Assembly: GCF_034674885.1 (NCBI RefSeq) | Contig: NZ_JAUCDS010000017.1 | Coordinates: forward strand, 4,601 to 68,600 | Length of the DNA: 64,000 bases | Reading direction: 5' to 3' | Origin: Castellaniella sp034674885 | Lineage (GTDB): Bacteria > Pseudomonadota > Gammaproteobacteria > Burkholderiales > Burkholderiaceae_B | Shown: piece after piece, positions 38,006 through 48,524 of the stretch | Layout of the letters: every line of letters starts with the position of its first letter | Numbering within the stretch: position 1 is the stretch's first letter | Program-made: the position numbers and the translations under genes | The notes under the pieces: generated by a model | The model's database searches: none | What the model saw: only the letters and a program-made list of their open reading frames with translations | Told to the model about the DNA's origin: nothing

Positions 38006-39341
38006 ACCCAAGATGTCCGCCTGGGCAGTCATGCCGGGCTCCCTGGCGCTGGCAACGGCAGCCGCCCTGCTGGCCGCGCAGCCCGCATCGGCCATGACGC
38101 TGGCCATCGGATCCGGCCAGCTGCTGCATACGGAAGAAGAATCCAGCACGGTGTTCGTCGCCGACCCCAAGATCGCCGACATCCAGGTGCCCAGCCCCGG
38201 CGCCATCCTGGTGCTGGGCAAGAGCGCCGGCACCACCACCGTGTATGCGCTGGACGCCACCGGCAAACAGATCCTGAAAGAAACCGTGGTGGTGCGCCAC
38301 AACGTGGCCGAGCTGCAGGACGTCCTGCGCCAACGCTTCCCGGCCCTGCACCTGGCGCTGGAATCCGCCCCGGGGTCGCTGATGGTCAGCGGCTCGGTGC
38401 CCGACGCCGCCGTCACCGAAGCCATCGCCAACACCATTCGCCCCTACCTGGGCGAAAAGGAACAGCTGATCAACCGCCTGTCCGTCAACAGCCCCACCCA
38501 GGTCTATCTGCGCGTGCGCGTCACGGAAATGTCCAAGGCCGTGACACAGAAGCTGGGCATCAACTGGCAGGTGCTGTCCAACCCGGGTAGATTTGTGTGG
38601 GGTCTGGTGGGAGGGCGCAGCATCATGAACGGTGTATTGCCATCAGAAGGCTATTCTTTCCTGGGCGGCTATTCTAAGGATGATACCTCCGCCCTGGCCA
38701 TGGTGGACCTGCTGGACAAGGAAGGCCTGATCACCGTGCTGGCCGAACCCAACCTGACGGCCGTCTCCGGCCAGACCGCCAGCTTCCTGGCGGGCGGCGA
38801 GTTCCCCGTGCCGGTCAAGCAGGACAACGACGCCATGACGGTGGAATTCAAGCCCTTCGGCGTGGCGCTGGATTTCACCCCGACCGTGCTGGGGGATGAC
38901 CGCATCAGCCTGAAGGTGCGCCCCGAAATCAGCGAACTCGATCCCAACGCCAGCATCCTGATGGACAATCTGGTGATCCCCGGCATCCGCGTGCGGCGGG
39001 TGGAAACGACAGTGGAAATGGCCAGTGGCCAAAGCTTTGCCATCGGCGGCCTGCTGCAGAACAATATTGCGGATACGGTCAGCAAAATCCCCGGCCTGGG
39101 GTCCATCCCCGTGCTGGGCAAACTGTTCTCGTCCAGCGAATTCCAGAGCAACAAGAGCGAGCTGGTGGTGATCGTGACCCCGTATCTGGTCCGCCCCACC
39201 AATCCTGATCAGCTGACCACGCCGCTGGCCAGCCTGCGGGCGAATTCAGACATCGAATACGTGTTGCAGAACAGCATCCAGTACGACCCGCTCAACGGCA
39301 ACGTGCCGCGCCTGAGCGGCTCGGCCGGCTTTGTGTACTAA
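37995..39341 (+). CDS. cpaC: Tad outer-membrane secretin
   Basis: 448-residue secretin (CpaC/RcpA) forming the outer-membrane channel for the Flp pilus. A signal peptide (ALATAAALLAAQPASA) is followed by the pilus-specific N domain (KIADIQVPSPGAILVLGKSAGTT), a BON-like region and the C-terminal secretin domain with VAEPNLTAVSGQTASFLAGGEFPVPV and VPVLGKLFSS. A short stretch at about 38585-38690 is visibly richer in A/T and encodes a glycine/aromatic loop between the two conserved domains, likely a variable or recently exchanged segment. Overlaps the end of cpaB. Confidence 0.93.
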   Translation: MRSKPKMSAWAVMPGSLALATAAALLAAQPASAMTLAIGSGQLLHTEEESSTVFVADPKIADIQVPSPGAILVLGKSAGTTTVYALDATGKQILKETVVVRHNVAELQDVLRQRFPALHLALESAPGSLMVSGSVPDAAVTEAIANTIRPYLGEKEQLINRLSVNSPTQVYLRVRVTEMSKAVTQKLGINWQVLSNPGRFVWGLVGGRSIMNGVLPSEGYSFLGGYSKDDTSALAMVDLLDKEGLITVLAEPNLTAVSGQTASFLAGGEFPVPVKQDNDAMTVEFKPFGVALDFTPTVLGDDRISLKVRPEISELDPNASILMDNLVIPGIRVRRVETTVEMASGQSFAIGGLLQNNIADTVSKIPGLGSIPVLGKLFSSSEFQSNKSELVVIVTPYLVRPTNPDQLTTPLASLRANSDIEYVLQNSIQYDPLNGNVPRLSGSAGFVY

Positions 39342-39351
39342 GGGGGCAGCC

Positions 39352-39762
39352 ATGACACCGATCGACCGCGTTTCCGCCTGCCGCCTGGCTGCCGCGTGCG
39401 GCCTGAGCCTGCTGCTGGCCGGCTGCGCGTTTCCCAAGTACGACTACAGCCTGGTGCCGGATGCCTCCGTCATCCAGGTGCAGTTGCAGGACGGACGGTG
39501 GGTGGCTGTCCCGCCGGAATGCGCGCGCCTGTACACCGAGCCGCAGCGCCCGATCTACGACAGCCGGCCGCAGGCTGCATTCGGCTGCGCCACCTATACC
39601 AATCTGGCCAACAGCGTGGCGCGCCCGCAGGACCTGCTGGCACCCAACAGCTACGCGGGCCAGCAGGCCGACAGCGCAGCCGACGCGGTCACGCGCTACC
39701 GCCAGGACAAGGTGACGCCGCTGCGCGAGACCAATTCCACCAAAAAATCCAGCAACAACTAG
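39352..39762 (+). CDS. Small lipoprotein, CpaD-like Tad component
   Basis: 136-residue lipoprotein (signal peptide ending LLLAGC). The second half carries FGCATYTNLANSVARPQDLL, closely resembling the C-terminal region of CpaD/RcpB pilus assembly lipoproteins, but it is much shorter than classical CpaD. It lies between the secretin and tadZ, where rcpB is expected, so it probably assists secretin assembly. Confidence 0.78.
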   Translation: MTPIDRVSACRLAAACGLSLLLAGCAFPKYDYSLVPDASVIQVQLQDGRWVAVPPECARLYTEPQRPIYDSRPQAAFGCATYTNLANSVARPQDLLAPNSYAGQQADSAADAVTRYRQDKVTPLRETNSTKKSSNN

Positions 39763-39771
39763 GATGCCGCA

Positions 39772-40967
39772 ATGGCCGTGACCAGCAAGGACAAGGAAAG
39801 CGGGCGGTACTACACCTTCGCCGCCTTCGTGCACGACGCCGCCAGCGCCGAAGAGCTGCAGCGCGTCTTTCGCAGCGACACCCTGAGCGACACCGTCGTC
39901 GCCACGGGCGGCATCGACGCGGCCATCGCCTGGCTGCAGAAACACGACCGATCCCCCCAGCGCCTGCTGGTCGACATCTCGGGCTCCAGCCGGCCGCTGG
40001 ACGACCTGGATCTGCTGGCGGATGCCTGCGAGCCGTCCGTCGAAGTCTACGTCGTGGGCGACCGCAACGACGTCGGCCTGTACCGCAGCCTGCTGGCGCG
40101 CGGTGTCCAGGATTACCTGGTCAAGCCGCTGAGCGCCGAACTGGTCCGTCGGTCGCTGTCGCACAGCAACCCGGCCCAGCATCGCGGCCGCCACGGCAAA
40201 TGCGTGGCCGTCATGGGCACGCGCGGCGGCGTCGGCACGACATCCGTGGCCGCGCACCTGGCCCGCACGCTGGCCAGGGGCGGCACGCGGCGGCGCGTGG
40301 TGTACCTGGACCTGAACCCCTACGACAGCAACGGCGCGGGCATCCTGGGGCGCCCCGGCGGCGCGGCGCTGTTCGACGTGCTGGGCAACATCGACCGCCT
40401 GGACCAGCAGTACCTGGAACGCACCCTGGCCGACGCCGGCGGCGGCCTGCACGTGCTGGCCGGCGAACTGGACTACAGCGAGGACTTCCTGCCGGCGCCA
40501 GGGACCATCCCCCGCCTGCTGGCGGCGCTCAGCCAGTACTTCCACTACGTCGTCCTGGACGTGCCCCTGCGCGGCGGCACGCTGGCCGCCGAGGCCCTGC
40601 TGCCCGCCAGCCTGATCTGCCTGGTGACGGATACGTCGGTGCATTCGGCGCGCACCCTGGCGCGCCTGACGCGTCACCTGGAATCGCAGCCCAATCCGCC
40701 CGCCCTGCTGACCGTGCTGAATCACACGCAGCCCGCGTCCCGCGGCAAGGTGCCGGCCCAGGATTTCAGCCAGGCCACGGACGTCCCCATCCAGGTGCGC
40801 ATCGCCTACGACGGCAAGGCGCCGGTCCTGGCCGAAAACCTGGCCCAGCCGCTGGACCCGGGCAGCGAATTCGCGCTTGGCATCCAGGAACTGGCCAATC
40901 AGGTCACCGGCGAGGCCTCGGCCGGCGCCGAGCAGGCCTGGTGGCGCAAACTGCGCAGGAAAACGGC

Positions 40968-40971
<4 letters not shown>
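39772..40971 (+). CDS. tadZ: CpaE/TadZ pilus localisation ATPase
   Basis: 399-residue two-domain protein. N-terminal receiver-like domain (DVGLYRSLLARGVQDYLVKPL) and C-terminal MinD/ParA-like ATPase with deviant Walker A GTRGGVGTTSVAAHLA and switch motif YLDLNPYD. It marks the cell site for Tad machine assembly. The stop overlaps the tadA start. Confidence 0.9.
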
Positions 40972-42496
<1,525 letters not shown>

Positions 42497-42500
<4 letters not shown>

Positions 42501-43480
42501 GCACCATCGACGTCATCACCCTCATCGTCTTCGCCGCCGCCATCCTGACGGGGCTGGCGCTGCTGGTGCTGGCCGATTGGCGTCGCAAGCGCCCGCGCCA
42601 GCGCATGCGCGAACGGCTGCTGGCGGTCTCTGGCGCATCGCGCAGCCAGCTGCAGGCCAAGGTCGTGGCCGACCTGCAGCGCGCCCAGGCCGAGGCCCGG
42701 CGCCGCCGCCGGCGCCAGGCCCTGGGATCGCTGGGGTACTACCTGAACCGCCTGGATACGGTGGCCGGCGCCGGCGGCGGACGCCGCCTGGGGCTGACCA
42801 CCGGCCTGCTGTCGCTGACTGCCACCGCCCTGCTGGTCCTGGGCGTGCTGCCCATGGCCTGGTGGACGGCCCTGCTGGCCATCGTCGTCGTGCCGACGCT
42901 GCTGGCCCTGATGTTCTACCGCAGCCTGGTCAGCCGATTCAGGAAGCGCTTCCTGAACCAGTTGCCCGATGCCATGGACACCATCGTGCGGGCCAGCCGC
43001 GCCGGCATTCCCGTGACGCAATCGATCCGCAACGTGGGCCTGCAGTTCGAAGCCCCCCTGGGGCCGGAATTCCGCAAGATGGGCGACAGCCTGCTGCTGG
43101 GCAACGACCTGGAAGACGTGCTGGACGATGCCGTGCTGCGGGTGGAACTGCCGGATTTCTCGTTCTTTTCCGTCTGCGTGCTGCTGCAGCGGGAATCCGG
43201 CGGATCGGTGGTCGAGGCGCTGGAAAACCTGGCAGGCATCATCCGCGCCCGGCGCGACCTGGGTCTGAAGACCAAGGCGCTGACGGCTGAAACCCGTCTG
43301 TCCGGACTGGTCCTGTCGCTGCTGCCCTTCATCATCGTCGGCATGCTGTATTTCGTGAACCGGGCCTACGTCGAAGTCCTGTTCACCACGGAAACCGGCC
43401 GCATCCTGCTGTGGACAGCCGCCGGCATGCTGTGCCTGGGGATCCTGGCGATCCGCTATCTGTCCCGGCTGGAGGTCTGA
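42497..43480 (+). CDS. tadB: Tad inner-membrane platform protein
   Basis: 327 residues, N-terminal hydrophobic helices, then the type II secretion F domain (FLNQLPDAMDTIVRASRAG, PVTQSIRNVG) and a C-terminal helical pair. Overlaps tadA by four bases. Works with TadC as the inner-membrane platform engaged by TadA. Confidence 0.92.
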
Positions 43481-43485
43481 CCATC

Positions 43486-44424
43486 ATGATCAGCGGACTG
43501 TTCTGGCTGGATGCCCTGATCGCCTTGCTGGCTCTGTCCGGACTGGGCCTGTACCTGTATGCGCGGGCCAGCCAGCGGGCGCGCCTGATGGCGCGCGCCG
43601 TCAGCGAGGTCCAGCGCCAGGGCACCCAGGCCGTCCAGCAGGACCAGCCCGGCATGCTGGACGGCATGCTGCGATTCCTGCGCCGCCTGGGCGCCGTCAC
43701 CCCGCTGCTGAACACATCCCAGCGCAGCGAGGCAGCCGCCAAGCTGATCGCCGCCGGCTACCGCTCGCCCCAGGCCCTGCCGGTGCTGGTGGGCCTGACG
43801 CTGCTGTCCATGATGCTGTGGACGGGCCTGCTGCTGTGGCTGGGGCGCCCCTACCTGGAGGGCCGCAGCACGAGCACCTGGATGCTGGCCCTGCTGGCCA
43901 CCGTATACCTGGGCAGTCTGATGCCGCGCCTGGTGCTGGATCGCCTGGTGCGCCGCCGCCAGAACGCCATCCGCCTGAGCCTGCCGGATGCCCTGGACCT
44001 GCTGGTGATCTGCACCAACGCGGGCCTGGCCCTGAACGCGGCGCTGGAACGCGTGGCCGACGAACTGGAAATCGTCGCCCCCGACCTGGCCGACGAACTG
44101 AAGCTGACCGCCACCGAACTGAAGCTGAGCAGCGACATCGACGTGGTGCTGAACGCCCTGGCCGAACGCACCGGGCTGGAAGGCATGCGCACCCTGGTCA
44201 ATACCTTTCTGCAAGCACGCCAGTACGGCACGGCCATCACCCAGGCGCTGCGCATCCTGGCCAAGACCGAACGCACGGCGCGCATGATGCGCATGGAAGA
44301 GCAGGCCGCCAAGCTGGCCGTGAAGATGACGCTGCCCATGATGGTCTTCATCCTGCCGACCGTCATCATCGTCGGGGCGGGGCCTGCGGTCCTGAGCCTG
44401 ATGAAAACCCTTTCGTCCATGTAA
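43486..44424 (+). CDS. tadC: Tad inner-membrane platform protein
   Basis: 312 residues, paralogous to TadB, with the T2SSF domain (LPDALDLLVICTNAGLALNAALERV) and a C-terminal membrane helix (LPMMVFILPTVIIVGAGPAVL). Start at 43486 follows tadB by five bases; an earlier in-frame start at 43411 would overlap tadB heavily. Confidence 0.9.
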   Translation: MISGLFWLDALIALLALSGLGLYLYARASQRARLMARAVSEVQRQGTQAVQQDQPGMLDGMLRFLRRLGAVTPLLNTSQRSEAAAKLIAAGYRSPQALPVLVGLTLLSMMLWTGLLLWLGRPYLEGRSTSTWMLALLATVYLGSLMPRLVLDRLVRRRQNAIRLSLPDALDLLVICTNAGLALNAALERVADELEIVAPDLADELKLTATELKLSSDIDVVLNALAERTGLEGMRTLVNTFLQARQYGTAITQALRILAKTERTARMMRMEEQAAKLAVKMTLPMMVFILPTVIIVGAGPAVLSLMKTLSSM

Positions 44425-44440
44425 TCGCACCGGAGCCCCT

Positions 44441-45238
44441 ATGAGCCCATTCCTGATCCGCCCCCTGATCTGGCTGACCGCCAGCCTGGCGATGGCAGGC
44501 TGCGTGCCCAAGCATGCCGAAGTCCGCCCCACACAGACCGTGGTCGACCAGGCCGCCCTGGAGGCCGGCGACCTGCGCATCGCCGCCAGCGCCCTGCAAA
44601 GCGGCGACCTGCGAGTGGCCCGGTCCCTGTACCAGGATCTGGCCCGGTCCCATCCCGACAACCAGGCGGTCTGGCTGGGCCTGGGCGACACGTATTTCCT
44701 GGCCGGTGAATTCGACACGGCCGGCACCGCCTATGCAAAGGCCGAGGCCATCGACCCGACCCTGATGGCGCCGCGCCTGGCCCAGGCTCGCCTGGCCGTG
44801 CGCATGCGCAATCTGGACGACGCCCGCGCGCGCTTCCAGGCCATCCTGGCGGAAGAACCCGATCTGTCGGTCGCCCTGGCCGGCCTGGGTGTGGTCTACG
44901 ACCTGTCGGGCCAGCCCGCTCAGGCCCAGGCGATCTACCGCAAGGGCCTGGCGACGCACCCGGGCGACGAGGCCCTGCGCAATAACCTGGGCCTGTCGCT
45001 GGCGCTGCAGGGCAAGGCCCGCGAAGCCATCAACGTGCTGCTGGGCCACGATGGCGTCAGCAACAGCCTGCCGCAGCGCCGCGACAACCTGGCGCTGGCC
45101 TACGGCCTGCTGGGCCGCGAGGACGCCGCCAAGAACATCCTGCTGGGCACGCAGCCCAGCGGCCAGGTGCAGGACAATCTGGACTTCTACCGCTATCTGC
45201 GCGAACGGGTCGTCCAGCCGGGCAAATCCGCAGGATAG
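44441..45238 (+). CDS. tadD: TadD, TPR lipoprotein of the Tad system
   Basis: 265-residue lipoprotein (lipobox AMAGC) with repeated tetratricopeptide units (AVWLGLGDTYFLAGEFDTAGTAYAKAEAIDP, ALAGLGVVYDLSGQPAQA-style repeats). TadD is required for secretin stability and localisation in other species. Located between tadC and the pseudopilin genes in standard order. Confidence 0.88.
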   Translation: MSPFLIRPLIWLTASLAMAGCVPKHAEVRPTQTVVDQAALEAGDLRIAASALQSGDLRVARSLYQDLARSHPDNQAVWLGLGDTYFLAGEFDTAGTAYAKAEAIDPTLMAPRLAQARLAVRMRNLDDARARFQAILAEEPDLSVALAGLGVVYDLSGQPAQAQAIYRKGLATHPGDEALRNNLGLSLALQGKAREAINVLLGHDGVSNSLPQRRDNLALAYGLLGREDAAKNILLGTQPSGQVQDNLDFYRYLRERVVQPGKSAG

Positions 45239-45246
45239 GTGCCGCC

Positions 45247-45738
45247 ATGAACAGGATCGGACAGCGATTGCAACGTTTGCGGCATGACCAGCGCGGCGTG
45301 ACCGCGCTGGAATACGCGCTGGTCGCCCCGCTGTTTTTCATCGCCCTGTTCATGAGCATCGAGGTCACATTCATGCTGCTGGCGGACGCCACCCTGGACA
45401 CCGCCGCCAACCGCATCACGCGCATGGGCAAGATCGGTGAATTCCAGGGGGAAGACTGCCACGCCAAGGTCATGACGCAACTGCAGGACACCGTATCGTT
45501 CTGGGCCGATACCGATAATCTGCATGCCGACGTCAATGTGTACAAGCCAGATGAAGATCCTGATTTTGAAGACATCGACGACCCCAACTACCAGGCCCAG
45601 TGCAATGCCGGCGAGCGCGGCGACATGGTGGTCTTTCGCCTGGGATTCGACAAGCCCGGCCTGACCGGCATCATGAGCATGTTCGGGTCGGACTTCATGC
45701 GCTACGAGCGCACCGTGGTGATCTTCAATGAGCCCTGA
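45247..45738 (+). CDS. tadE: TadE pseudopilin
   Basis: 163-residue minor pilin. N-terminal leader ends at ...QRG followed by VTALEYALVAPLFFIALF, matching the TadV cleavage site and a single hydrophobic helix; the C-terminal domain is periplasmic. Its stop overlaps the start of the next pseudopilin gene. Confidence 0.88.
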   Translation: MNRIGQRLQRLRHDQRGVTALEYALVAPLFFIALFMSIEVTFMLLADATLDTAANRITRMGKIGEFQGEDCHAKVMTQLQDTVSFWADTDNLHADVNVYKPDEDPDFEDIDDPNYQAQCNAGERGDMVVFRLGFDKPGLTGIMSMFGSDFMRYERTVVIFNEP

Positions 45739-46360
45739 TCTTCTGTCCCCCCTGCGCACGCGCATGCGGCGCCTGATCCGACACCAGCGCGGCGTCGCCG
45801 GCATCGAGGCCGCCCTGATCCTGCCGATCATGGTGTTCTTCATCATGGCCACGGTCGAGCTCTACCAGTATTTCCGCGTCGTATCGATCCTGGACCGCGC
45901 CGCCTTCACGGTAGCCGACGGCATCGCCATGCAGGCAAAAACCCCTGACCGCATCGGGGGGCCATGCACCGCCCCCAATCACATCTGCACCTATGGCGCC
46001 ATCATGGGCAAACTGATGTCGCCGGTGGATTATGCGCAGGGGGGTCAGTTGATCATGCGCCTGTACGTGGCCGACGGCAGCGGCGGTGGCGCCCCGGTCT
46101 GGAGCAACGAAGCCTCCCACGGCGGCTGGAGCACGACTTGCAACGGCGCGGGGACCTGTACCGACGCGGCAGCCAGCGCCAGCAGCCCGGACAGCATGCC
46201 GCCGCCCCAGCCCAACGACACCGTCGTCGTCGTCCAGGCCCGCCAGCACTACGAACCCTTTATCATCAGCTCGAAATTCTGGACCGCCCTGGGCGGCAGT
46301 GTCGACCTATCCACCACCGTATTCTATCGTCCGCGGTTCGACGATCTGAAAGAGCCCTGA
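45728..46360 (+). CDS. tadF: TadF-like pseudopilin
   Basis: 210-residue TadE/F family minor pilin. The leader reads HQRGVAGIEAALILPIMVFF, with the cleavage-site glycine and glutamate at +5, then a hydrophobic helix and a serine/glycine-rich periplasmic region. It overlaps tadE by 11 bases. Confidence 0.85.
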   Translation: MSPDLLSPLRTRMRRLIRHQRGVAGIEAALILPIMVFFIMATVELYQYFRVVSILDRAAFTVADGIAMQAKTPDRIGGPCTAPNHICTYGAIMGKLMSPVDYAQGGQLIMRLYVADGSGGGAPVWSNEASHGGWSTTCNGAGTCTDAAASASSPDSMPPPQPNDTVVVVQARQHYEPFIISSKFWTALGGSVDLSTTVFYRPRFDDLKEP

Positions 46361-46404
46361 GGAACCGCACCGACCATCCGGCATCGTGCCAGGAGGCTAC
46401 CATC

Positions 46405-48435
46405 ATGAAAGCCCGACCTTCTGTATTTCACCGCCTGCTGTCTGACCAGCGCGGCGCCATCGCCTTGACCTTCCTGCTGTCCTTCACCGTCATGCTGGGC
46501 GGCACGCTGTTTTCCATCGACATGGTGCGCTACAACGCCACGCAAAGCCGGCTGCAGAGCGCGCTGGACACCGCCGTGATCTCGGCCGGCCGCAAGCTGG
46601 CCGTCTACACCCCCACCGAAGGCAGCGACGACAAGGCCACCTGGGAAGCGGACACGTACCAATACTTCCGCGCGAACATGCCGGAACAATTCCTGGGGTC
46701 GGACATCCCCCTGGATGCGATCAACATCCAGTACCTGGAAGAACACACCGAGGACGGCAATTTCCGCACAGCCCAGCGCCTGCGCATGGTCGCCAGCGGC
46801 ACGCTGCCGCTGCTGAGCACCGGCTATCTGGAAGAAACCACCATGAAGCTGTATGCCAGCAACTGGGCCGTGCGCCGCGTGCGCAGCGACCTGGAACTGG
46901 TGCTGGCGCTGGATAACACGGGGTCGATGGACTTCGACTCCCCGACACGGATGAGCCAGCTGAAGATCGCCGCCAAGCAACTGGTCACGACCGTCATGCG
47001 GGCCGGCGAAGCCGGTGTGGGCGAGGACGGAAAAAGCGGGGTGTACGTGGGCATCGTGCCGTTCACCGAATCCGTGAACGTCCGGAACATCAATTCCGCC
47101 AAGACGTGGCTGAACAAGTACCCTGCCCAGCAGAACTATCTGAACAATCTGTGGAACGGCTGCATCACGGAACCGCCGGGGAATTGGACCAAGAACAACA
47201 AGCTGCCCGCCCGGGCGCTGACGCCGTCTGCAGGGTTCCTGCCGCTGCAGGCGGTGTATGCGGTAGATTTCGTGCCGCCGTATTTTCAGGACGTCCTGAG
47301 CGGCGGCCGAAAGGACGACGAACGAGACCCAGGCGATGTGATGCCTGGCTCGATTCACCTGGAAGGAACGGGAAACCCGAAAACGTTGGGGTACTTGGCA
47401 CCCAGCAGCAATGTGGCCACGCTGGACCGACGTATCAGGGCAGAGATCACACCAAAGCACCCGTCCACTAATCCACAACATCCGGCAGCAGAAAACGGAT
47501 CGACAGCAGCAGCATCAGAAAAAAACGATAAAGTCCGTGCGTTGCTGGCACTGGAAGCAGGCACCTGCCCGACATCCCGCGTCATGTTCCTGAACCAGGA
47601 AGAAACCGATCTGAACAGCGCCATCGATTCGATGAATTCAAACGGCGGCACCAACGTGCCCATGGGCTTGATTTGGGCCTGGCGCATGCTGGACCCCGCC
47701 TGGCGAGGAACAGAAGGCTGGGGATCCGCCACCCTGCCCCGCGATCCGGCCGCCGGCAGCCTGAACAAGGTCATTGTGCTGCTGAGCGACGGCGACAACG
47801 ACCCAGGCGACAGTGATAAACGAACCAGCTCGACCACCACGGCATTCAGACTTAGCTACGACTATAGCTATCAAACAATCAGCAGGGTCATTCCGGGGGA
47901 GTGCATCAAATGGAATGGCAATCACTCGAAATGCCAAGCATGGGGTCCTCAAACGTATGAAGCCAACCCCACACGTCACTTCGGCACACGATCAGAACTA
48001 ACAGCAGACCCGGTCACCAGGCCTGTCAGCCCTATCAGCCGATTCTCTCAATGTCCAGTCACAGGAGTGCGAGGCCGCGACCCAGGCTCGGTCACACCCG
48101 ATGGCAACGACGCCTACGATGACAGCTGCAGATTCAACCGCACCGACATCGGCTACCTGAACAACAGCACCAGCGACGCCATCACCGGTACGGCCCTGGA
48201 TGGATACATGCAGACCCTGTGCCAGAACGTCAAAGATACCGGCATCCGTGTCTACACCCTGACGCTCGGCACCTCGGTCAGCAGTGGCGCCAAGACCTTG
48301 ATGAGGACCTGCGCCACGGACCCCGACAAAACCTATTTCGACGTCAGCAATGCCGCCAACCTGAACGCGGCCTTCCAGGAAATTGCGGGCGCTCTGACGG
48401 AACTGCGGCTGACGCCGCCCCCATCCGGAACCTGA
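46405..48435 (+). CDS. tadG: TadG, von Willebrand factor A-domain Tad protein
   Basis: 676-residue protein with an N-terminal pilin-like helix (SDQRGAIALTFLLSFTVMLGG) and a large vWA domain with MIDAS motif LALDNTGSMDFDSP. Likely anchors or tips the pilus on the envelope; TadG is the usual last gene of the locus. A strong AGGAGG site precedes the ATG at 46405. The region about 47370-48020 has lower GC and less biased codons than the flanks, suggesting a fast-evolving or exchanged external loop. Confidence 0.9.
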   Translation: MKARPSVFHRLLSDQRGAIALTFLLSFTVMLGGTLFSIDMVRYNATQSRLQSALDTAVISAGRKLAVYTPTEGSDDKATWEADTYQYFRANMPEQFLGSDIPLDAINIQYLEEHTEDGNFRTAQRLRMVASGTLPLLSTGYLEETTMKLYASNWAVRRVRSDLELVLALDNTGSMDFDSPTRMSQLKIAAKQLVTTVMRAGEAGVGEDGKSGVYVGIVPFTESVNVRNINSAKTWLNKYPAQQNYLNNLWNGCITEPPGNWTKNNKLPARALTPSAGFLPLQAVYAVDFVPPYFQDVLSGGRKDDERDPGDVMPGSIHLEGTGNPKTLGYLAPSSNVATLDRRIRAEITPKHPSTNPQHPAAENGSTAAASEKNDKVRALLALEAGTCPTSRVMFLNQEETDLNSAIDSMNSNGGTNVPMGLIWAWRMLDPAWRGTEGWGSATLPRDPAAGSLNKVIVLLSDGDNDPGDSDKRTSSTTTAFRLSYDYSYQTISRVIPGECIKWNGNHSKCQAWGPQTYEANPTRHFGTRSELTADPVTRPVSPISRFSQCPVTGVRGRDPGSVTPDGNDAYDDSCRFNRTDIGYLNNSTSDAITGTALDGYMQTLCQNVKDTGIRVYTLTLGTSVSSGAKTLMRTCATDPDKTYFDVSNAANLNAAFQEIAGALTELRLTPPPSGT

Positions 48436-48448
48436 TTCACGACCCGAC

Positions 48449-48500
48449 AAACCAGAAGGCCCCTGGAGCGGCATGCCGCGTCCCAGGGGCCTTCTGGTTT
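48449..48500. terminator. Bidirectional terminator, nested hairpin, between tadG and the SSADH gene
   Basis: 18-bp perfect stem (48449-48466 with 48483-48500), preceded by AAA and followed by TTT. The 16-base loop itself contains the palindrome GCGGCATGCCGC. It lies between convergent genes and probably stops transcription from both sides. Confidence 0.88.
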
Positions 48501-48524
48501 CTGGACGACTCTTGACGATTGTTC

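Noticed and set aside
39396..40967. Very long open frame joined upstream of tadA
   Set aside because: The reading is open by GC-rich composition only; it overlaps the cpaD-like and tadZ genes and gives arginine/proline-rich sequence with no family match. tadA starts at 40968 in an ATGA overlap.
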